A DNA stretch of 64,000 bases from MPNP01 sp026709725 (GTDB taxonomy: Bacteria > Pseudomonadota > Alphaproteobacteria > Rhodobacterales > Rhodobacteraceae). Shown here one piece after another: positions 52,780 through 62,313 of this stretch. Both the position numbers and the translations under genes were made by a program. The stretch lies in contig OZ241384.1 in the NCBI GenBank assembly GCA_965200805.1, positions 1,302,001-1,366,000 of the forward strand. Reading direction: 5' to 3'. The first letter of the stretch is position 1; every line of letters starts with the position of its first letter. Under the pieces are notes generated by a model, which was not told the DNA's origin, made no database searches, and saw nothing but the letters and a program-made list of their open reading frames with translations.

Positions 52780-54513
52780 TCAGCTGCATTCGGTCGCCAC
52801 TGCCTTCATGCCCAGCGCATCTTCGACTTTTTGGGGTTTCTGCCCGACAAATCGTGCGATGTCAGCGGCCTCATACCCGCGTCGGGCAAGCTCCCTGATA
52901 ACCCGAATGTGGGTGCGGTGATTTTCGTAGAGATCGGTGATGTTTTCCCTGCGGATATCATTCGCATCATCCCCCCTGTGCCGGGTCGCAGAGAATGCCT
53001 GTTCCGATTCATAACAGTTCGGCAGGATTGCCGGTCGAGGAAAGAGTTCGCTCATTGGAATTGACTTGCCATCAGGTTGGACGATGCGCACATGATCACG
53101 CGTCAACAAACGGGGGCGGACGACTCCACAGGAATGGGAAATGATCTGGACTTCCTTGACAATCTGCCGGCAGTAATTTGCGACCCGAACAGATTTTTCG
53201 GCAGGATTCAGCCCCCGCTGCAACCGGGGATTGTGGGTGGTGATCCCGGTTGGGCAGGTATTCTTATTGCATTTGAGAGACTGGATACACCCCAGTGAGA
53301 AGAGAAAACCCCGGGCAGAGGTGACAAAATCCGCACCTGTCGCAATTGCCCAGGCCACCTCTGAGGGGGTCACCAGCTTGCCGGAGGCGATCAGTCGGAT
53401 CCGGTCTCTGAGACAATATCTGTGAAGAACATCGGAAGTCAGAGGCAGTGCTTCCTTTATGGGCAATCCGACATTGTCCATCAAGGCCATGGGTGCCGCA
53501 CCGGTTCCCCCGTCACCGCTGTCGACCGTGATAAAGTCGGGTGCGGACTCAATCCCCCGCTTGTGAATCCGCCTGCAGATCTCTTCCAGCCATTCAAAAT
53601 TGCCAAAAACGGACTTGAACCCCACCGGTTTCCCGGTCACTTCCCGGACATGCTCGATCATATCCAGAAGTTGATTTGCGTTCGCGATCTCCGGATGGCG
53701 GTTGGGCGAGATGGAATCCCTGCCCGCCTCGATTCCCCGAATTCTGGCGATCTCTTCAGTGACCTTGCGTCCTGGCAGGATTCCGCCCTTGCCGGGTTTC
53801 GCGCCCTGGCTGAGCTTGATCTCAAACATGCGCACATTGTCAATTGCGGCCACTTCCCGAAGCTTTTCATCTGAAAGTGCGCCGTTGTGATCCCGCACCC
53901 CATATTTTGCTGTTCCAATCTGGAAGACAAGATCCGCTCCACCTTCCAGATGATACTCGGCCAGCCCCCCTTCTCCTGTATTCAGCCAGCAGTTTGCCAT
54001 CCCGGCTCCCTTGGACAGCGCCCGTACCGCCGGTGTTGACAGGGCCCCATAACTCATGCCTGAAATATTGAAGAATGAAGGCGCATTGTACGGTTGCCGG
54101 CACCCCGGCCCGATCTCCATCGGAATCATGTCAACTGCGTCTTCCGACAGCGTTGGAAAGGGAAAATTGACAAAGATCGCAGTCCCCGCCGGTGCCAGAC
54201 TCCGCGTTGAGCCAAATGCCACCGTATTGTCATGATTGTCCGAAGAGCGCTCGACCCAGTCCCGTTCAGCCCGGTTAAACGGCATTTCCTCACGGTCCAT
54301 GGCAAAGAAGTACTGCCGGAAGAATTCGCCCAGCATCGAGAACAAAGACCGGAACCGACCCAGGACCGGGAAGTTCCGTCGCACCGCATCCCGCGTTTGT
54401 GAGACATCCGCAATGAAGATCAATGCAACCGTTGCAAACCCCAACCCCACAGCAAACACAAACAGCTCCGACAGGAACTGCAGCAAACCCAAGGTCACGT
54501 CACCACCAAACAC
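52780..54513 (-). CDS. FMN-binding glutamate synthase-like membrane protein
   Basis: 577 residues. Hydrophobic N-terminus (LSELFVFAVGLGFATVALIF) is a membrane anchor, then the glutamate-synthase central/FMN domain: GMSYGALSTPAVRALSKGAG, NTGEGGLAEYHLEGGADLVFQIGTAKYG, DFITVDSGDGGTGAAP, and 3Fe-4S cysteines in LGCIQSLKCNKNTCPTGITTHNP. Only the synthase-domain-2 part is present; there is no glutaminase domain, so it cannot be a full GltB. Stand-alone homologues are annotated as glutamate synthase family or ferredoxin-dependent oxidoreductases of unknown electron donor. The end RGYEAADIARFVGQKPQKVEDAL is typical. Confidence 0.85.
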   Translation of the reverse strand: MFGGDVTLGLLQFLSELFVFAVGLGFATVALIFIADVSQTRDAVRRNFPVLGRFRSLFSMLGEFFRQYFFAMDREEMPFNRAERDWVERSSDNHDNTVAFGSTRSLAPAGTAIFVNFPFPTLSEDAVDMIPMEIGPGCRQPYNAPSFFNISGMSYGALSTPAVRALSKGAGMANCWLNTGEGGLAEYHLEGGADLVFQIGTAKYGVRDHNGALSDEKLREVAAIDNVRMFEIKLSQGAKPGKGGILPGRKVTEEIARIRGIEAGRDSISPNRHPEIANANQLLDMIEHVREVTGKPVGFKSVFGNFEWLEEICRRIHKRGIESAPDFITVDSGDGGTGAAPMALMDNVGLPIKEALPLTSDVLHRYCLRDRIRLIASGKLVTPSEVAWAIATGADFVTSARGFLFSLGCIQSLKCNKNTCPTGITTHNPRLQRGLNPAEKSVRVANYCRQIVKEVQIISHSCGVVRPRLLTRDHVRIVQPDGKSIPMSELFPRPAILPNCYESEQAFSATRHRGDDANDIRRENITDLYENHRTHIRVIRELARRGYEAADIARFVGQKPQKVEDALGMKAVATECS

Positions 54514-55492
54514 AGTTTGCCTCCCTCATCATATTCTCCCCGGGCTCCATTCCGGTCCCCATGACCATCCACATGTCATCAAAGCCCGCTCCCACAATAC
54601 TGATATCTGAATATTCATGCATGATAAATGGCACAATCACAACACAACCCAATCCGGTCAATCTCTCGCAGACAGGATGTGAATCGCTCCATCCGCAGGA
54701 CGGCATCAGGCATGCTGCACCCCGGATCACGCGAGACAACCCCCCTTGATCGGCCATGATCTTCTCAAGTTCGCGGCTGGTTTCTGAAACATGTCCCATG
54801 TGACCCCTCCGGTATGTGGTGCAGGCTATTCCCATGTCCGATGCTGGCGGGTGCAAGATGACCGAACCGTTGGAGAGATCAGGCCGCCTTGACCAGTGAT
54901 GGACGGTCAGAATGGTTCCGGGTGGAATGCCCGACCAGCAGATCCGGGACATCGCGGATGTTTCACGAACCGATCACCCCCGAATCTGGCTGGCCGTAAA
55001 CGACATGACAGACGGCCCCAGCGCGGACGTTCGCAACACATCGCTGGCTGCTGATCCTCTTGATATGTCCGTCAATCCCCCGATCCTTTGGTTTATGGAT
55101 GCCGGGAGCCCTGATCGTGACGTGTATGAACGGATCGCCGGCCCGGAAGAGAGGATCAATACGATGCAGGCCAGGTCTGAGAGTGCGCCGGATCGCAACA
55201 ATGCTGCCCTGCACGCCTGCGGCCTGCAACGCGCTGGGGCAGACACGCTCAGCCCTGGCCCCGTCATCACCCGTACCTGCCCTCTCGCAGAGATGGGCCC
55301 GCAGTCACGGGCACCGGTCACAGATGGCAGGACCGCTGCCCCAGTGATCGCGTGCGTGGCAGAGGTCTGGAGTCAACAGTGTGCTGTTGGAAGGTCGGGG
55401 ATACTGCATTCATAGGGGGCCGGGGCAGTTGATGATGTGTGGCTGATTGGGTATTGCGCCGGGGATGGGATATGTATTGGGGTTTCCTTGCC
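54514..55492. other. Gene-poor stretch, nothing recognised
   Basis: 979 bases between divergently transcribed glutamate-synthase-like gene and dapA. Open frames to 167 codons on both strands overlap, have no family resemblance and use codons unlike neighbours. Must contain the promoters of both flanking genes. No tRNA-like cloverleaf or repeat copy noticed. Confidence 0.5.
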
Positions 55493-56368
55493 ATGATTCG
55501 TGGTTCAATGACTGCAATTGTCACACCGTTCAGCGATGGTGAGATTCATCATGCGGGTCTTGATGCCTTCGTTGAATGGCAGATCAGCGAGGGGACCAGC
55601 GGCCTGGTTCCGGTCGGAACGACGGGAGAAAGCCCGACGCTGAGCCATGAAGAGCATGTCAGGGTTGTCCGTCGTGTCGTCGAGGTCACAGATGGGCGTG
55701 TTCCGGTCATCGCCGGGTCGGGGTCGAACGCGACGCGCGAAGCAATTGATCTCACCCGGGCTGTTGAGGATGCGGGGGCTGATGCTGCTCTTGTGGTGAC
55801 GCCCTATTACAACAAACCGAACCCGGATGGGTTGCATGCTCATTTCAAGGCGATCCATGATGAGACGGGGATCCCGATCATAATTTACAATATCCCAAGC
55901 CGCTCTGTCATCGACATGACACCGGAGACCATGGGGCGTCTGGCGGAGTTGCCACGGATTGTCGGTGTGAAGGATGCCACCGGTGATGTGGCGCGGGTCT
56001 CAATGCAGCGTACGAGCTGTGGTGTGGATTTCGTGCAATTGTCCGGAGAGGATGCCTCCGCACTCGGATTCAACGTGCATGGAGGCCGGGGATGCATATC
56101 GGTGACAGCCAATGTGGCACCGCGGCTCTGCCGGGAGTTTCAGAACGCAACACTGGAAGGTGATTTTGGCAAGGCTCTGGTGTTGCAGGATCGTTTGATG
56201 CCGTTGCACCGGGCGATCTTTCTGGAGCCCGGGGTGGCGGGGGCAAAATATGGCCTCTCGCTCCTCGGCAAATGCCGGAACGAGGTGCGTCTGCCATTGG
56301 TGCCGGTCAGTCCGCCGACCGAGACTGCGATCAGGGCGGCAATGGATCATGCCGGGCTGATTGCCTGA
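55493..56368 (+). CDS. dapA: 4-hydroxy-tetrahydrodipicolinate synthase
   Basis: 291 residues, TIM barrel. MIRGSMTAIVTPF at the start, PVGTTGESPTLSHEEHVRV, the catalytic Tyr in IIIYNIPSRSVIDM, Schiff-base Lys in IVGVKDATGDVARV, and GGRGCISVTANVAP. Condenses pyruvate with aspartate semialdehyde in lysine/diaminopimelate synthesis; it feeds lysA of this window. ATG 55493 gives the standard N-terminus; upstream in-frame ATGs (55439, 55469) are rejected. Followed by smpB, as often. Confidence 0.95.
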   Translation: MIRGSMTAIVTPFSDGEIHHAGLDAFVEWQISEGTSGLVPVGTTGESPTLSHEEHVRVVRRVVEVTDGRVPVIAGSGSNATREAIDLTRAVEDAGADAALVVTPYYNKPNPDGLHAHFKAIHDETGIPIIIYNIPSRSVIDMTPETMGRLAELPRIVGVKDATGDVARVSMQRTSCGVDFVQLSGEDASALGFNVHGGRGCISVTANVAPRLCREFQNATLEGDFGKALVLQDRLMPLHRAIFLEPGVAGAKYGLSLLGKCRNEVRLPLVPVSPPTETAIRAAMDHAGLIA

Positions 56369-56417
56369 GGGTCAGAGACAGGCCGGATTTTGTTGATGGT
56401 GAATGAAGGCTGGAGAC

Positions 56418-56897
56418 ATGGCAAAACATCGGGAGAACCCGAACTACAAGGTCATCGCTGTCAATCGGCGGGCGCGGTATGACTATGCGATTGAGGATGC
56501 ACTGGATTGCGGCATCGTCCTTGCGGGAAGTGAGGTCAAGTCGCTCAGAACTGCCAGGGCATCAATTGCCGAGAGCTACGCAAATGTCGAGGGGCAGGAA
56601 TTGTGGTTGATCAACAGTTATATTGCTCCCTATGAGCGGGCCGGCACCTTTGGGCACGAGGAAAGGCGGAGGCGGAAGCTGCTGGTCAGCAAGCGTGAAC
56701 TGGGAAAACTGTGGAACGCAACGCAGAGAGAGGGAATGACGCTGGTGCCGCTGTCTCTCTATTTTGACCATCGCGGGATGGCGAAGTTGAAGCTCGGTGT
56801 TGCGAAGGGCCGGAAGCGCACCGACAAGCGGCAACATATCCAGCGCCGGGACTGGTCGCGTGAACAGGCCAGGTTACTGAAGCAGAATGCGACCTGA
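56418..56897 (+). CDS. smpB: SsrA-binding protein
   Basis: 159 residues. NPNYKVIAVNRRARYDYAIEDALDCGIVLAGSEVKSLR at the start (OB-fold), ELWLINSYIAPYERAG, LVPLSLYFDHRGMAKLKLGVAKG and the basic tail KRTDKRQHIQRRDWSREQARLL. Binds tmRNA for trans-translation. ATG 56418 chosen over 56403. The tmRNA gene is not nearby. Confidence 0.97.
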   Translation: MAKHRENPNYKVIAVNRRARYDYAIEDALDCGIVLAGSEVKSLRTARASIAESYANVEGQELWLINSYIAPYERAGTFGHEERRRRKLLVSKRELGKLWNATQREGMTLVPLSLYFDHRGMAKLKLGVAKGRKRTDKRQHIQRRDWSREQARLLKQNAT

Positions 56898-56946
56898 AGT
56901 GTCCGTTGAGAGCGGCTCCCTGAGGTCTTTGTCGGGAGAATGCACC

Positions 56947-57777
56947 ATGTGCGATGATACAGGGACTCTCGTCTCGACCGAGTGGCTGGCAGATCATGTG
57001 CATGATCCTGATCTCCGGATTCTTGACGGATCGTGGTATCTCCCGGATGATCGGCGGGATTGTCTGGCTGAATATTCCAGGCATCATATTCCGGGGGCTC
57101 AGTTTTTCGACATTGATGACATTGCGGACACGAAATCCGATCTGCCGCATATGGTGCCGCCAGTTGATGTCTTCACTTCCAAAGTCCGGTCGATGGGAAT
57201 CAGCAATGGCCATCAGGTCATTGTGTATGACACGGCGGGTTTGCTGTCGGCAGCCCGTGTGTGGTGGCTGTTCCGCCTGATGGGGCACGATCATGTTGCT
57301 GTTCTGAATGGAGGGTTGCGCAAGTGGTTCCGGGAAAACCGTCCGGTTGATGACCTGCCCGCACGCTATCAGGACAGGCATTTTACTGTCAGACGCCGGT
57401 CCTGTTTCCTGAGCACCATTGACGATGTTCGACAGGCCTCTGATACGTGCCGGTCCGTTATCGTTGATGCCCGCCCTGCAGGACGTTTCAATGGCACAGC
57501 ACCCGAGCCGCGCGATATCCCCTCAGGCAGCATTCCGGGATCGCGGAACCTGCCCTTTGGGAATCTCCTGAACGAAGATGGAACCATGAAACCAGGGCCG
57601 GAACTTGTCGGGGCGTTCAGGCAGGAAGGTGTTGATCTCAACCAACCCATCATCACAACATGCGGTTCAGGTGTGACGGCAGCGATTCTCTCCCTCGCAC
57701 TCAAAGTCATTGGTCATCAGTGCCATTCGCTCTATGATGGCGCATGGGTGGAGTGGGCTGAAGCCAATAGGGTTTAG
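56947..57777 (+). CDS. sseA: 3-mercaptopyruvate sulfurtransferase
   Basis: 276 residues, two rhodanese domains. First domain: VSTEWLADHVHDPDLRILDGSWYLP and HHIPGAQFFDIDDIAD. Second domain has the catalytic loop TTCGSGVTAAI, with CGSGVTA, the mercaptopyruvate-type signature rather than CRKGVTA of thiosulfate sulfurtransferases. Transfers sulfur from mercaptopyruvate to cyanide or thiols. ATG 56947 follows GGGAGAATGC; earlier open frame overlaps smpB. Confidence 0.94.
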   Translation: MCDDTGTLVSTEWLADHVHDPDLRILDGSWYLPDDRRDCLAEYSRHHIPGAQFFDIDDIADTKSDLPHMVPPVDVFTSKVRSMGISNGHQVIVYDTAGLLSAARVWWLFRLMGHDHVAVLNGGLRKWFRENRPVDDLPARYQDRHFTVRRRSCFLSTIDDVRQASDTCRSVIVDARPAGRFNGTAPEPRDIPSGSIPGSRNLPFGNLLNEDGTMKPGPELVGAFRQEGVDLNQPIITTCGSGVTAAILSLALKVIGHQCHSLYDGAWVEWAEANRV

Positions 57778-57890
57778 ACAGTTCAATCCGAAGGGCGCGC
57801 CCGTGGCCCCGGGAATGCCATGGGGAATTTTTATGTCCAGGCGGATCAGTGCGCGCACTGATCACGCCCGCATCGCAAGTGAGAAGAGAC

Positions 57891-59075
57891 ATGTTTGAAT
57901 CGATAAGGCCGCAGAATCCCGACAAGATCATCATGCTGATCAAGCAGTTCAGGGATGATCCCCGTGAGCAGAAGATCGATCTCGGGGTTGGCGTCTACCG
58001 GAATGCCGATGGGGTGACTCCGGTCATGAAGGCCGTCAAGGATGCAGAGCACCAGTTGTGGCTGGAACAGGAGACCAAGGCCTATACGGCCCTGGCCGGT
58101 GATCCCGGGTATCATGCAGCCATGCGATCCCTGGTGCTTGGAGATGCGGTCGATGAGGACCGAATTGCAGCCCTGCACACGCCGGGAGGAACCGGAGCCG
58201 TCCGCAATGCCTTTGAAGTCGTGAGACTGACCTCGCCCGACCGCACGGTGTGGGTCTCAAAACCAAGCTGGCCCAATCATCTCTCAATGCTGGACTTCCT
58301 TGCCCTCCCAAGAGCCGAATACCGGTATTTTGACAGCGAAACCCGCTCTGTCAATTTTGCTGCCATGATGGACGATCTCAGCCAGGCTGAAGACGGTGAT
58401 GCCATTGTTCTGCATGGATGCTGCCATAACCCCACTGGCGCAGATCTCAGTTCCGTCGAATGGGATGAGCTGGGCGCGTTTCTGATCAATCGTGGGGTCG
58501 TGCCCATTATCGATATTGCCTATCAGGGATTTGGTGATGGAATTGCAGAGGATGTCATCGGCCTGCGGTCATTTGCCGGATCGTTTCCCGAGATGCTGAT
58601 CGCAGCAAGCTGCTCAAAAAACTTTGGTCTCTACCGTGAACGAACAGGGATCCTGCTGGCCATTGCCAGGGACAGCAGGACGCGCAACACAACCCAGTCC
58701 CTGCTTGCGCATCTGAACCGACAGAATATCTCCTTTCCACCCGATCATGGCTCTCGGCTTGTCACCATGATCCTGCAGAATGATGCGCTCAGGACAAGCT
58801 GGCAGGACGAACTCAATGCCATCAACGCAACGCTCAGGGATAACCGTGCCCGGCTTGCCGAAGAGCTCCGCAGACGCTCCAGCTCCGACAGATTCGGCTT
58901 TATCTCGTCACACAAGGGGATGTTTTCACTTCTCGGTGCCAGCGAAGACCAGGTGGAACTCATGAAGAAACGCCATGGAATCTACCTGGTCAGTGACAGT
59001 CGGATCAATGTCGCGGGATTGACCGATGGAAACATCCCGAAAATGGCAGAGGCCATGCTTGATGTGGGGATGTGA
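57891..59075 (+). CDS. Aromatic/aspartate aminotransferase (class I, TyrB/AspC-like)
   Basis: 394 residues. MFESIRPQNPDKIIMLIKQFRDD and the Gly-rich DLGVGVYRNADGVTPVM match TyrB/AspC; substrate and cofactor residues in LHGCCHNPTGADL and the PLP lysine in AASCSKNFGLYRERTG are intact. Transfers amino groups of aromatic amino acids or aspartate to 2-oxoglutarate; could supply 4-hydroxyphenylpyruvate, but no hydroxyphenylpyruvate dioxygenase is in this window. ATG 57891 chosen; follows sseA by 113 bases. Monocistronic or end of that run. Confidence 0.94.
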   Translation: MFESIRPQNPDKIIMLIKQFRDDPREQKIDLGVGVYRNADGVTPVMKAVKDAEHQLWLEQETKAYTALAGDPGYHAAMRSLVLGDAVDEDRIAALHTPGGTGAVRNAFEVVRLTSPDRTVWVSKPSWPNHLSMLDFLALPRAEYRYFDSETRSVNFAAMMDDLSQAEDGDAIVLHGCCHNPTGADLSSVEWDELGAFLINRGVVPIIDIAYQGFGDGIAEDVIGLRSFAGSFPEMLIAASCSKNFGLYRERTGILLAIARDSRTRNTTQSLLAHLNRQNISFPPDHGSRLVTMILQNDALRTSWQDELNAINATLRDNRARLAEELRRRSSSDRFGFISSHKGMFSLLGASEDQVELMKKRHGIYLVSDSRINVAGLTDGNIPKMAEAMLDVGM

Positions 59076-59231
59076 CCCCGGGGATGACCCATTCATATCG
59101 TTGGTGCACCTCCGGCCAGCCATCTGCGTGGTCTCTTGGTGCAACATATGCGGATACTTCAGGCAGGCCCCATTCAGAAACCATGAGGCCGGATTTCACC
59201 AAATTTTGTAAACATTTTCTCTTGCGGGTGG

Positions 59232-59401
59232 GCGTGATCCCCCACGGCGGACCCGGAACTCTGCACGTCCCCGATAACAGGTGATCCGCCAACATCGCCC
59301 CGGGCCCGCATCACACCGGGCCCCGATCAGCGATCCGGCGATGCATCGGCCCCCCGTCCCGAATGCCTCGCGGCGGCACCGATCCATGCCGCCTCCCGGG
59401 C
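59232..59401 (+). repeat. Dispersed repeat, copy C, left part
   Basis: Matches the first half of copies A and B: CGTGATCC, then GATAACAGGTGATCCGCCAA, GATCAGCGATCCGGCGATGC, GATCCATGCCGCCTCCCGGG. Identity stops at about 59401, where copies A and B continue into CCCGTGCC. The missing half reappears at 61329, so 1.9 kb of GC-rich DNA splits this copy. Confidence 0.75.
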
Positions 59402-59731
59402 GATGAATCCACCCCCCTTGCATGGTCAGGTCATCGGGCACGGCGAAGTCCCCGGGCCCGTGACCGGGAACAGGGTCGAGCGCCCCAAGACAGCACCCCG
59501 CCCCCGGAGGACGGCACGGGGAGCCCTCCCGGACGCACCCGCACTCCGCACCACCCCCCCGCCAGGACAGAAGAGGTCGCCGCCCCGGGGGAGACCCCAC
59601 CGCCAGGGCGACACGCCACCGGCCCCCGATCATGACGCCCCGGCACCGGCCCTCTCGAGGCGACTCCGGGACCCTCATGCAGGAGACGGAGATCACCCGT
59701 GATCTCAAGACACTGTTCAGGGCGGAGCCCC

Positions 59732-59814
59732 CATCGGCATCGGATCCCCCCATCGGCATCGGATCCCCCCATCGGCATCGGAGCCCCCATCGGCATCGGA
59801 GCCCCCATCGGCAT
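59732..59814. repeat. 18-20-bp tandem repeat, about 5 copies
   Basis: Copies of CATCGGCATCGGATCCCCC and its variant with GAGCCCCC follow each other, differing in the length of the C run by one base and in one A/G position. The run ends in GCATCCAATCC. Confidence 0.8.
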
Positions 59815-60699
59815 CCAATCCACCGGGCCGGGATCGCCCGCCGCGATGCCGTGGGCCGGATGGCCTGCCTGATCCCCGTCCATCAGGGTGAGGGCGGACA
59901 GTCGGGGCCCTGGATGACCCGTCCCCGTCCATCGGGCCCACCCCCTCCGGCATGACGGCACACGCCGCCGCCGTGCGCCCGCCTCCCGGGGCAGGTCCCC
60001 TGCCGCCATGGGATGGGGCTGCCATCGGCTGCGACTCCGGGACCGTCGCCTTCCAGCACTCACGCGACCGTCCCTCCGGCACGGGCGCAGCCCGGGTCCC
60101 CCGGGGCAGATCCCGGGCCTCCACGGGCCGGATGACACCGGCGGCGGCCGGCCCGGAGTGATGGCCAAGGTGATCGGGGGATGGCGTCGCCATGCCGGCG
60201 GGCATGCCCGCGCGCGCGGACCTCCGGCAGCGCTCCCGGGTCAGGGGCCCTCCCATTGCAGTCGGTCCGACCGGGTCGGGCGGCCTGGTCCGGCTGGTGG
60301 GGGCCGATCGGAAGGGATGGGGGGGCGCATGGACGCCCCCATGACGGACGCCCCCATGACGGACGCCCATGGGGACACGGAGGCGTCGTCCGGAAGGCGG
60401 TGGGGCGACCGGAGGGCCGGAGACCATCCGGTCGGACGGGCCCCTCCATCCCGGCCCCCCGGATCCGACCCCGGCCCTCCGGGTCTCGCCGGATGGCGTC
60501 ATGGTGCGGATGGGCGCCGGGACGCCGGAGAATCAACGGCCGGAGGATCAACGGATGGGGGATCAACGGATGGGGGACAGGCCGCGGGGCGCACCCTGAC
60601 GCCGGTGGCCGTGGCCCGCCGTCATGGACCGATCGGGGCGCGAAGGACAACGGGTCCTTCCCTGAACAGTCCGGCCCGGACAGCATGCCCGATCCATCC

Positions 60700-60816
60700 T
60701 CACACCGGCATCCTCACACCGGCATCCTCACACCGGCATCCTCCCCCATCCATCCTCACACCGGCATCCTCACGCCGGCATCCTCCCCCATCCATCCTCA
60801 CACCGGCATCCTCGCA
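60700..60816. repeat. 14-bp tandem repeat with spacers
   Basis: Unit CACACCGGCATCCT (and CACGCCGGCATCCT) repeated about seven times, interrupted twice by CCCCCATCCATCCT. Closely related copies with block structure suggest slippage. Confidence 0.8.
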
Positions 60817-61328
60817 CCGGGACTCCCGGCACCGGGTCCGGCATCCGGGCGCGGCCGCCACGGCCGCCCCGACATCACCATTCCGGCGCGGGCGGCGATG
60901 CCGGCAGGGCCCGGCGCGGGACCCGGAAGGGGAGGCCGCCTGGGGAGACCCCCTCCGGATGATGGGCCCCTCCGCCGAATCACCGGGGGCCGGCACGGTG
61001 ATCGACGCCCTGCGCGCTCTCCTCCGCAGGCCCGCACGCCCGTCCCGGAAGGATGGGGAGGGCCGTGGGGCCCATGATGCCGTGGGGCCCCTTCCGGACA
61101 GGGTGATGGGGAGCGGAACCGTCGAGGCTGCCGGCAGGACCCTCGCGGGCGTGCGCATGACGCGCCCCCATGGAATGATCCGGGGGACCGGTGTCCCTGC
61201 CGTCCGGGCCCTCCTCACGTCGGACCGGTCTGATGCGGCCCGGGCCCGGACGGCGGCCACCTGGCGAGCGCCCGGGGCTGACCGGTCGGTCAATGACAAC
61301 GGGCGCCGCCCGGCGCAGGCGGCGCCGG

Positions 61329-61423
61329 GGGAGGACCGGTGGCGGGCTGGCGGCCGAATCGGGCCGGGAGCCGGGGCGCGTCGGGAGATGTCATGAAGGG
61401 TCAGCCATGGGAGAATCGCTCCC
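61329..61423 (+). repeat. Dispersed repeat, copy C, right part
   Basis: Resumes the family: GGCGGCCGAATCGGGCCGGG, GTCGGGAGATGTCATGAA, CAGCCATGGGAGAATCGCTC. The GGGAG/CTCCC hairpin is retained. It lies 93 bases before the RTX gene ATG, as copy A lies before the secreted-protein gene. Confidence 0.8.
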
Positions 61424-61515
61424 GCCCTCTCCATCCCGCTTGCCATCCTCACCCGCTGCCGCTATGGGGACAGCCCGGGAGGCCGACAACAATTGATCTA
61501 ACACAGGAGTCTCCC

Positions 61516-62301
61516 ATGATCCCCTACCGTATCCATGCCGCCCTCATGGTGGCGTTTGTCTTGGTGGCCAGCCCCGGGCCGGCCGAGACCATCCTCATCC
61601 CCTTTGGCGAGCATGTCATCGAGGTCAACACCAACCATGGCCACGTCCCCGGCACCCAGCACTCCGAGACCCTGACCGGCACCGCAGGCAACAACTGGAT
61701 GTGGGGCGGCTGGGGCGACGATGTCCTCCATGGCCAGGCCGGCCATGACACCCTGCATGGCGACATGGGTGCGGACACCCTGCATGGCGGCCGGGGCAAC
61801 GACTTGCTCTTCGGGGGCCCCGGGTCGGACACCCTCATCGGCGGTCTCGGCAATGACCACCTCGCCGGCAATCGCGGCGCCGACACCCTCATCGGCGGCC
61901 CCGGCAACGACCGTCTCTACGGGGGGCCGGACAACGACGTCCTGCGGGGCGGCCCCGGCAACGACCGTCTCTATGGGGGCCCGGGCAACGACTGGCTGGC
62001 CGGCGAGGAGGGCAAGGACCGTCTCCATGGCGGGCCCGGCTCCGACATCCTCTGGGGCGGTCTGGGTGCCGACACCTACGGTCTCGGCAGCAACACGCGC
62101 CGGGACCGCGACATCATCGTCACCGATGATGCCGATGCCATCACCGACCAGTTCCCCGACGCCACCCCTGTCTGGATCTGGGATGTCGCCATCCCGCCGC
62201 TTGTCCTCAACAGCGAACTCTGGTGGCTGCACGAGGGCGGCTTCGAGCAGCGGGCCTACCGGCTCGAGGCGGCCGACATCATCGTCTGGATCGACGATTG
62301 A
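61516..62301 (+). CDS. Secreted RTX (haemolysin-type Ca-binding repeat) protein
   Basis: 261 residues. N-terminal signal peptide MIPYRIHAALMVAFVLVASP, cleavage near PAETI, so probably Sec-exported despite RTX repeats. Residues about 60-190 are about a dozen GGxGxDxLx nonapeptides (GGRGNDLLFGGPGSDTL and similar), which bind Ca2+ and form a parallel beta-roll. The C-terminal 60 residues (PVWIWDVAIPPLVL...IIVWIDD) contain no enzymatic motif. AGGAG lies 9 bases before the ATG. High G+C of the repeats resembles its surroundings. Flanked by direct repeat copies C and B. Confidence 0.85.
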   Translation: MIPYRIHAALMVAFVLVASPGPAETILIPFGEHVIEVNTNHGHVPGTQHSETLTGTAGNNWMWGGWGDDVLHGQAGHDTLHGDMGADTLHGGRGNDLLFGGPGSDTLIGGLGNDHLAGNRGADTLIGGPGNDRLYGGPDNDVLRGGPGNDRLYGGPGNDWLAGEEGKDRLHGGPGSDILWGGLGADTYGLGSNTRRDRDIIVTDDADAITDQFPDATPVWIWDVAIPPLVLNSELWWLHEGGFEQRAYRLEAADIIVWIDD

Positions 62302-62313
62302 GCGGGCCACGGG

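Larger units (their letters stand above)
59402..61328. other. GC-rich low-complexity island 3 inserted in repeat copy C
   Basis: About 1.93 kb of the same GC-rich, G/C-run texture as island 1 and the 22974 element. Long overlapping open frames (to 462 codons) on both strands are compositional artefacts without domains. Several tandem arrays lie inside. I could not find terminal inverted repeats or a target duplication at the borders, so the insertion mechanism is unknown. Confidence 0.7.

Noticed and set aside
54912..55415. 167-codon plus-strand ORF between glutamate synthase-like gene and dapA
   Set aside because: No family resemblance, no ribosome site, overlaps equal-sized ORFs on the other strand.
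60700..60816. CRISPR-like repetition of CACACCGGCATCCT
   Set aside because: Repeats are head-to-tail or separated by near-identical spacers; no unique spacers and no cas genes.
60008..61396. 462-codon open frame in island 3
   Set aside because: Product is Pro/Gly/Arg-rich, spans tandem arrays, and has competing frames on both strands.
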